Shown here: positions 56,209-64,000 of the stretch, one piece after another | Numbering within the stretch: position 1 is the first letter of the stretch | How the letters are laid out: each line of letters starts with the position of its first letter | DNA from: Litoditis marina | Taxonomy: Eukaryota; Nematoda; Chromadorea; Rhabditida; Rhabditidae | Length of the DNA: 64,000 bases | Assembly: GCA_964036275.1 (NCBI GenBank) | Contig: CAXIWQ010000496.1 | Coordinates: forward strand, 32,255-96,254 | Reading direction: 5' to 3' | Made by a program: the position numbers and the translations under genes | The notes under the pieces: generated by a model | Databases searched by the model: none | Told to the model about the DNA's origin: nothing | The model's input: the letters and a program-made list of their open reading frames with translations, nothing else

Positions 56209-57968
56209 TGGAGGGAAAGATGTATGATTTGGGATCTAAGCGATAGATGTATAATTTGGGATCTAAGTATGGATGTATAATATGGAATCTGAGCGATAGA
56301 TGTATAATTTGGGATCTAAGCGATAGATGTATAATTTGGGATCTAAGGGAAAGATGTATAATTTGGGATCTGAGTGATAGATGTATAATTTGGGATCTAA
56401 TGGATAGATGTATATTTTGGGATCTAAGGGAAAGATGTATAATTTGGGATCACTTAGATCCCAAATTATACATCTATCCATTAGATCCCAAATTATACAT
56501 CTATCCCTTAGATCCCAAATTATACATCTATCGCTTAGATCCCAAATTATACATCTATCGCTTAGATTCCATATTATACATCTATCCCTTAGATCCCAAA
56601 TTATACATCTATCGCTCAGATCCCAATTATACAATTATTCCTTAGATCCCAAATTATACATATTTCCCTTAGATCCCAAATTATACATCTATCCCTTAGA
56701 TCTCAAATTATACATCTATCGCTTAGATCCCAAACTGTACATCAATCGCTTAGATTCCATATTATACATCTATCCCTTAGATCCCAAATTATACATCTAT
56801 CGCTCAGATCCCAAATTATACAATTATCCTTAGATCCCAAATTATACATACTTCCCTTAGATCCCAAATTATACATCTATCCTTAGATCTCAAATTATAC
56901 ATCTATCGCTTAGATCCAAACTGTACATCAATCGCTTAGATCCCAAATTATACATATATCGCTTAGATCCCAAATTATACATCCATCCCTTAGATCCCAA
57001 GTTATGCATCTATCGCTTAGATCCCAAATTATACATCCATCCCTTAGATCCCAAATTATACATTTATCGCTTAGATCCCAAATTATACATCTATCGCTTA
57101 GATCCCAAATTATACATCTATCGCTTAGATCCCAAATTATACAATTATCCCTTAGATCCCAAATTATACATCTATCGCTTTGATCCCGAATTATACATAT
57201 TTCCCTTAGGTCCCAAATTATACAATTATCCCTTAGATCCCAAATTATACATATATCGCTTAGATCCCAAACTATACATCTATCGCTTAGATCCCAAGTT
57301 ATACATCTATCGCTTAGATCCCAAATTATACATCTATCCCTTAGATCCCAAATTATACATCTATCGCTTAGATCCCAAATTATACATCTATCGCTTAGAT
57401 CCCAAATTATACATCTATCGCTTAGATCCCAAAATATACATCTATCTCTTAGATCCCAAATTATACATCTATCGCTTAGATCCCAAATTATACATCTATC
57501 GCTTAGATCCCAAATTATACAATTATCTCTTAGATCCCAATATATACATATTTCCCTTAGATCCCAAATTATACATCTATTCCTTAGATGCCAAATTATA
57601 CATCTATCGCTTAGATCCCAAACTGTACATCAATCGCTTAGATCTCAAATTATACATCTATCGCTTAGATCCCAAATTATACATCTATCCATTAGATCCC
57701 AAATTATACATCTATCACTCAGATCCCAAATTATACATCTTTCCCTTAGATCCCAAATTATACATCTATCCATTAGATCCCAAATTATACATCTATCACT
57801 CAGATCCCAAATTATACATCTTTCCCTTAGATCCCAAATTATACATCTATCGCTTAGATCCCAAATTATACATCTATCGCTCAGATTCCATATTATACAT
57901 CTATACTTAGATCCCAAATTATACATCTATCGCTTAGATCCCAAATCATACATCTTTCCCTTCCATCC
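56209..57968. repeat. Satellite G array with internal inversion
   Basis: 28 bp unit GATCTAAGCGATAGATGTAT + AATTTGGG. Forward from about 56212 to 56450 (about 9 copies), then reverse from about 56451 to 57960 (about 54 copies). The turning point is TTTGGGATCACTTAGATCCC near 56446-56465. Only ~240 bp at the right end match the forward part as a mirror; the rest is an expansion of the reversed part and is the spacer of the D-G palindrome. Confidence 0.95.
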
Positions 57969-58495
57969 AAATCAGTCATTTCATGCGAGGAAATTCCCCC
58001 GCTCAGATCGAATCAGTCATTTTATGTGGGGAAATTTCCCCGCTCAGATCTAATCAGTCATTTCATGCGGAGAAATTTCCCCGCTCAGATCGAATCAGTC
58101 ATTTTATGTGGGAAAATTTCCCCGCTCAGATATAATCAGTCATTTTATGTGGGAAAATTTCCCCGCTCAGATCGAATCAGTCATTTTATGTGGAAAATTT
58201 CCCCGCTCAGATCGAATCAGTCATTTTATTTGGGGAAATTCCCCCGCTCAGATCTAATCAGTCATTTTATGCGGGGAAATTTCCCACTCCAAATCGAATC
58301 AGTCATTTTCTGTGCATAAAATGACTGATTAGATCTGAGCGGGGAAATTTCCCCACATACATCTACTGATACAATGAGATTGATCTTGAGCGGGGAAATT
58401 TCCCCACATAAAATGAATGATTCGATCTGAGCGGGGAAATTTCCCCGCATGAAATGACTGATTAGATCTGAGCGGGGAAATTTCCCCACATAAAA
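57969..58495 (-). repeat. Satellite F array, right arm (F')
   Basis: Mirror of 55557-56208, including the internal flip (CATTTTCTGTGCATAAAATG near 58305-58325). It is about 120 bp shorter than F, so a few units have been lost or gained since the duplication. Confidence 0.94.
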
Positions 58496-58905
58496 TCTCC
58501 GCTGTCATAAATTATAACAAGAACCTTCTCTGTTATAAATTATCACAAGCATCAGTTCTTGCCTGTCATAAATTATCACAAGCATCAGTTCTTCGCTGTC
58601 ATAAATTATAAAAAGAACCTTCTCTGTCATAAATTATCACAAGCATCCCTTCTTTGCTGTCATAAATTATCACAAGCATCAGTTATTCGCGGTCATAAAT
58701 TCTGACAAGAACTTTCTCTGTCATAAATTATCACAAGCATCAGTTCTTCGCTGTCATTGATTATGACAAGAACCTTCTCTGTCATAAATTATCACAAGCA
58801 TCAGTTCTTCGCTGTCATGCATTATGACCAGAACCTTCTCTGTCATAAATTATCACAAGCATCAGTTCTTCGCTGTCATAAATTATAACAAGAACCTTCT
58901 CTGTC
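58496..58905 (-). repeat. Satellite E array, right arm (E')
   Basis: Unit-by-unit mirror of 55147-55556, with the same private variants in reverse order. Small differences exist (for example ATTGATTATGAC and GTTATTCGCGG here), so the two arms are separate sequences. Confidence 0.94.
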
Positions 58906-60366
58906 ATGATTTAAATCACGTTTTCCCATGTGATCGAAGAACCCGAAACATGATTTAAATCACGTTTTCCCATGTGATCGAAGGACTCAAAACATGATTT
59001 AAATTACGATTCCCATGTGATCGAAAGACCCATGATTTAAATCACGTTTTCCCATGTGATCGAAGTACTAAAAACATGATTTAAATCACGTTTTCCGATG
59101 TGATCGAAAAACCCGAAACATGATTTAAATCACGTTTTCCCATGTGATCGAAGTACTACAAACATGATTTAAATGTTTTCCGATGTGATCGAAGAACCCG
59201 AAACATGATTTAAATCACGTTTTCCCGTGTGATCGAAGTACTAAAAACATGATTTGAATCACGATTCCCATGTAATCGAAGGACCCGAAACATGATTTAA
59301 ATCACGATTCCCATGTAATCGAAGTACCCGAAACATGATTTAAATCACGATTCCCATAAAATCGAAGGACCCAAAACATGATTTAAATCACGTTTTCCCA
59401 TGTGATCGAAGTACTAAAAACATGATTTAAATCACGTTTTCCGATGTGATCGAAGGACTCGAAACATGATTTAAATCACAATTCCCATGTGATCGGAGGA
59501 CCCGAAACATGATTTAAATCACGTTTTCCCATGTGATCGAAGAACCCGAAACATTATTTAAATCACGTTTTCCCATGTGATCGAAGAACCCGAAACATGA
59601 TTCAAATCACGATTCCCATGTGATCGAAGAACCCGAAACATGATTTAAATCACGTTTTCCGATGTGATCGAAGTACTAAAAACATGATTTAAATCACAAT
59701 TCCATGTGATCGAAGGACCCGAAACATGATTTAAATCACGTTTTCCCATGTGATCGAAGTACTAAAAACATGATTTAAATCACGTTTTCCGATGTGATCG
59801 AAGGACTCGAAACATGATTTAAATCACGATTCCCATAAAATCGAAGGACCCAAAACATGATTTAAATCACGATTCCCATGTGATCGAAGGACCCAAAACG
59901 TGATTTAAATCACGTTTTTCCATGTGATCGAAGTACTAAAAACATGATTTAAATCACGTTTTCCGATGTGATCGAAGAACCCGAAACATGATTTAAATCA
60001 CGTTTTCCGATGTGATCGAAGGACCCGAAACATGATTTAAATCACGTTTTCCCATGTGATCGAAGGACCCAAAACATGATTTAAATCACGTTTTCCGATG
60101 TGATCGAAGGACCCGAAACATGATTTAAATCACGTTTTTTCCATGTGATCGAAGAACACGAAACATGATCGTTTTCCCATGTGATCGAAGGACCCGAAAC
60201 ATTATTTAAATCACGTTTTCCCATGTGATCGAAGAACCCGAAACATGATTCAAATCACAATTCCCATGTGATCGAAGAACCCGAAACATTTCTTTAAATC
60301 ACGTTTTCCGATGTGATCGAAGTACTAAAAACATGATTTAAATCACAATTCCCATGTGATCGAAGG
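58906..60366 (-). repeat. Satellite D array, right arm (D')
   Basis: Mirror of the E-proximal ~1.46 kb of satellite D. The odd ACGATCATGTTTCGTG unit (53927 on the left) reappears near 60150. D' ends at GATCGAAGG, 60366, where satellite H takes over, so D' was truncated or replaced there. Confidence 0.94.
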
Positions 60367-63300
60367 TATCCTACGAGGAAACAGATTTTGTTCACTCATT
60401 CTGCCCTAGTAGGGCAGAAAAGTGGTTTTGCTCGAGTGTGGATCGGATGTCAATGAGACTTTCCTGTTCTGGAAAAACAGTTAGCTGATCTGAGCAGAAC
60501 AAACGATTCTGCCCTAGTAGGGCAGAAACTGGTGTGAACAGAACCTCGTTCCGTTTTCTATGAAAACAAAGAGTTTGTTCACTCATTCTGCCCTGGTAGG
60601 GCAGAAAAATGGTTTTGCTCGAGTGTGGATCGGATGTCGATGATACTTTCCTGTTCTGGAAAAACAGTTAGCTGATCTGAGCAGAACAAACTATTCTGCC
60701 CTAGTAGGGCGGAAAAGTGGTTTTGCTCGAGTGTGGATCGGATGTCGATGAGACTTTCCTGTTCTGGAAAAACAGTTAACAAACTAGTCTGCCTTAGTAG
60801 GGCAACAAAATGGTTCGGAGAGAACAACGTTCCGTATCCTACGAGGAAACAGATTTTGTTCACTCATTCTGCCCTAGTAGGACAGAAAAGTGGTTTTGCT
60901 CGAGTGTGGATCGGATGTCGATGATACTTTCCTGTTCTGGAAAAACAGTTAGCTGATCTGAGCAGAACAATATATTCTGCCTTAGTAGGGCAGAAACTGG
61001 TGTGAACAGAACCTCGTTCCGTTTTCTATGAAAACAAAGAGTTTGTTCACTCATTCTGCCCTAGTAGGGCAGAAAAGTTGTTTTGCTCGAGTGTGGATCG
61101 AATGTCAATGAGACTTTCCTGTTCTGGAAAAACAGTTAGCTGATCTGAGCAGAACAAGTGATTCTGCCCTAGTAGGGCAGCAAAAGGGTTCGGAGAGAAC
61201 AACGTTCCGTATCCTACGAGGAAACAGATTTTGTTCACTCATTCTGGCCTAGTAGGACAGAAAAGTGGTTTTGCTCGAGTGTGGATCGGATGTCGATGAT
61301 ACTTTCCTGTTCTGGAAAAACAGTTAGCTGATCTGAGCAGAACAAACTATTCTGCCCTAGTAGGGCAGAAAAGTGGTTTTGCTTAAGTGTGGATTGGATG
61401 TCGATTAGACTTTCTTGTTCTGGAAAAACAGTTAGCTGATCTGAGCAGAACAAACTATTCTGCCCTAGTAGGGCAGCAAAATGGTTTGGAGAGAACAACG
61501 TTCCGTATCCTACGAGGAAACCGATTTTGTTCACTCATTCTGGCCTAGTAGGACAGAAAAATGGTTTTGCTCGAGTGTGGATCGGATGTCGATGATATTT
61601 TCCTGTTCTGGAAAAACAGTTAGCTGATCTGAGCAGAACAAACTATTCTGCCCTAGTAGGGCGGAAAAGTGGTTTTGCTCGAGTGTGGATCGGATGTCGA
61701 TGAGACTTTCCTGTTCTGGAAAAACAGTTAACAAACTAGTCTGCCCTAGTAGGGCAGCAAAATGGTTCGGAGAGAACAACGTTCCGTATCCTACGAGGAA
61801 ACAGATTTTGTTCACTCATTCTGGCCTAGTAGGACAAAAAAGTGGTTTTGCTCGAGTGTGGATCGGATGTCGGTGATACTTTCCTGTTCTGGAAAAACAG
61901 TTAGCTGATCTGAGCAGAACAAACTATTCTGCCCTAGTAGGGCAGAAAAGTGGTTTTGCTTCAGTGTGGATTGGACGTCGATTAGACTTTCTTGTTCTGA
62001 AAAACAGTTAGCTGATCTGAGCAGAACAAACTATTCTGCCCTAGTAGGGCAGCAAAATGGTTTGGAGAGAACAACGTTCCGTATCCTACGAGGAAACCGA
62101 TTTTGTTCACTCATTCTGGCCTAGTAGGACAGAAAAATGGTTTTGCTCGAGTGTGGATCGGATGTCGATGATACTTTCCTGTTCTGGAAAAACAGTTAAC
62201 AAACTATTCTGCCCTAGTAGGGCAGCAAAATGGTTCGGAGAGAACAACGTTCCGTATACTACGAGGAAACAGATTTTGTTCACTCATTCTTCCCTAGTAG
62301 GGCAGAAAAGTGGTTTTGCTCGAGTGTAGATCGGATGTCGATGAGACTTTCCTGTTCTGGAAAAACAGTTAGCAAACTATTCTGCCCTAGTAGGGCAGCA
62401 AAATGGTTCGGAGAGAACAACGTTCCGTATCCTACGAGGAAACAGATTTTGTTCACTCATTCTGCCCTAGTAGGGCAGAAAAGTGGTTTTGCTCGAGTGT
62501 GGATCGGATGTCAATGAGACTTTCCTGTTCTGGAAAAACAGTTAGCTGATCTGAGCAGAACAAACGATTCTGCCCTAGTAGGGCAGAAACTGGTGTGAAC
62601 AGAACCTCGTTCCGTTTCCTATGAAAAAAAGAGTTTGTTCACTCATTCTGCCCTAGTAGGGCAGAAAAGTGGTTTTGCTCGAGTGTGGATCGGATGTCAA
62701 TGAGACTTTCCTGTTCTGGAAAAACAGTTAGCTGATCTGAGCAGAACAAACGATTCTGCCCTAGTAGGGCAGCAAAATGGTTCGGAGAGAACAACGTTCC
62801 GTATCCTACGAGGAAACAGATTTTGTTCACTCATTCTGGCCTAGTAGGACAGAAAAGTGGTTTTGCTCGAGTGTGGATCGGATGTCGATGATACTTTCCT
62901 GTTCTGGAAAAACAGTTAGCTGATCTGAGCAGAACAAACTATTCTGCCCTAGTAGGGCAAGCAAAATGGTTCGGAGAGAACAACGTTCCGTATCCTACGA
63001 GGAAACAGATTTTGTTCACTCATTCTGGCCTAGTAGGACAGAAAAGTGGTTTTGCTCGAGTGTGGATCGGATGTCGATGATACTTTCCTGTTCTGGAAAA
63101 ACAGTTAGCTGATCTGAGCAGAACAAACGATTCTGCCCTAGTAGGGCAGAAACTGGTGTGAACAGAACCTCGTTCCGTTTTCTATGAAAACAAAGAGTTT
63201 GTTCACTCATTCTGCCCTGGTAGGGCAGAAAAGTGGTTTTGCTCGAGTGTGGATCGGATGTCGATGATACTTTCCTGTTCTGGAAAAACAGTTAGCTGAT

Positions 63301-64000
63301 CTGAGCAGAACAAACTATTCTGCCCTAGTAGGGCAGAAAAGTGGTTTTGCTTCAGTGTGGATTGGACGTCGATTAGACTTTCTTGTTCTGGAAAAACAGT
63401 TAGCTGATCTGAGCAGAACAAACTATTCTGCCCTAGTAGGGCAGCAAAATGGTTTGGAGAGAACAACGTTCCGTATCCTACGAGGAAACCGATTTTGTTC
63501 ACTCATTCTGGCCTAGTAGGACAGAAAAATGGTTTTGCTCGAGTGTGGATCGGATGTCGATGATACTTTCCTGTTCTGGAAAAACAGTTAACAAACTATT
63601 CTGCCCTAGTAGGGCAGCAAAATGGTTCGGAGAGAACAGCGTTCCGTATCCTACGAGGAAACAGATTTTGTTCACTCATTCTGCCCTAGTAGGGCAGAAA
63701 AGTGGTTTTGCTCGAGTGTGGATCGGATGTCGATGAGACTTTCCTGTTCTGGAAAAACAGTTAGCAAACTATTCTGCCCTAGTAGGGCAGCAAAATGGTT
63801 CGGAGAGAACAACGTTCCGTATCCTACGAGGAAACAGATTTTGTTCACTCATTCTGCCCTAGTAGGGCAGAAAAGTGGTTTTGCTCGAGTGTGGATCGGA
63901 TGTCAATGAGACTTTCCTGTTCTGGAAAAACAGTTAGCTGATCTGAGCAGAACAAACGATTCTGCCCTAGTAGGGCAGAAACTGGTGTGAACAGAACCTC
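60367..64000 (+). repeat. Satellite H array, ~187 bp units
   Basis: About 19 units continuing beyond the window. Each contains one or two near-palindromes ATTCTGCCCTAGTAGGGCAG, a common core (GTGGTTTTGCTCGAGTGTGG, TTTCCTGTTCTGGAAAAACA, GCTGATCTGAGCAGAACAAA) and one of two linkers: ACTGGTGTGAACAGAACCTC or ATGGTTCGGAGAGAACAACG. Shorter ~110 bp units lack the linker. TGTTCTGGAAAAACAG and CTGATCTGAGCAGAACA add further hairpin potential. Open frames of 63-99 codons occur on both strands and follow the repeat; no gene is inferred. Confidence 0.95.

Larger units (their letters stand above)
53650..60366. repeat. Satellite palindrome D-E-F-G-G'-F'-E'-D'
   Basis: Four unrelated satellites appear in order and then again in reverse order and orientation. 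Boundaries D/E (55146), E/F (55556) and F/G (56208) are mirrored at 58906, 58496 and 57969. Private unit variants are mirrored too. The arms are about 2.7 kb each with a ~1.3 kb spacer of reversed satellite G (about 56451-57720). Confidence 0.92.

Noticed and set aside
60392..63909. ORFs of 63-99 codons (MNKICFLVGYGTLF..., VWREQRSVSYEE...) in satellite H
   Set aside because: They repeat with the ~187 bp unit on both strands and vary with its indels.

Overview
The window looks like eukaryotic, probably animal (metazoan), DNA. It holds broken copies of an endogenous Maverick/Polinton (adintovirus-type) dsDNA virus embedded in very long satellite arrays. Evidence for a eukaryotic setting: GT-AG introns, AATAAA signals at gene ends, C2H2 zinc fingers, and capsid, protease and ATPase genes of the Polinton set. 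The host species cannot be named from the sequence. No tRNA, rRNA, CRISPR or bacterial gene is seen.

Layout. 1-1470: a third, partial viral copy. 1471-30450: satellites A(+) 41 bp, B(+) 30 bp, C(+) 67 bp, B(-), A(-). 30451-41819: the main viral locus, a large palindrome with a left arm (30451-33612), a spacer with the packaging ATPase and a small helical protein (33613-35472), and a right arm (35473-38665). The right arm runs on into the core protein, the major capsid gene and a small minus-strand spliced gene. 41820-44354: satellite A(+). 44355-53020: satellite C(-). 53021-60366: a second satellite palindrome, D-E-F-G-G'-F'-E'-D'. 60367-64000: satellite H, about 187 bp per unit.

Viral genes. 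Each arm carries a penton-like minor capsid protein, a five-exon acidic proline-rich protein, an adenain-like cysteine protease and a two-finger C2H2 protein. The last two are convergent with the acidic gene and their poly(A) signals overlap. The right arm alone continues into a pVI/pX-like basic core protein and the double-jelly-roll major capsid gene. No DNA polymerase B or integrase is present. No copy is fully intact: the ATPase has a frameshift and a ~475 bp repeat insertion, the major capsid gene has two stops and a frame change, the right-arm protease has a 2-nt deletion, and the left-arm and far-left zinc-finger genes share a ~41 bp deletion. This is a decayed morphogenesis module, not an active virus.

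The most unusual feature is the nested mirror-image architecture. The far-left copy and the left arm are cut at the same nucleotide of the core gene, abut satellite A in the same register, and share the same deletion. They are therefore products of one inverted duplication that post-dates the palindrome of the viral locus. After each inversion the right-hand satellite arms were expanded by higher-order duplication.
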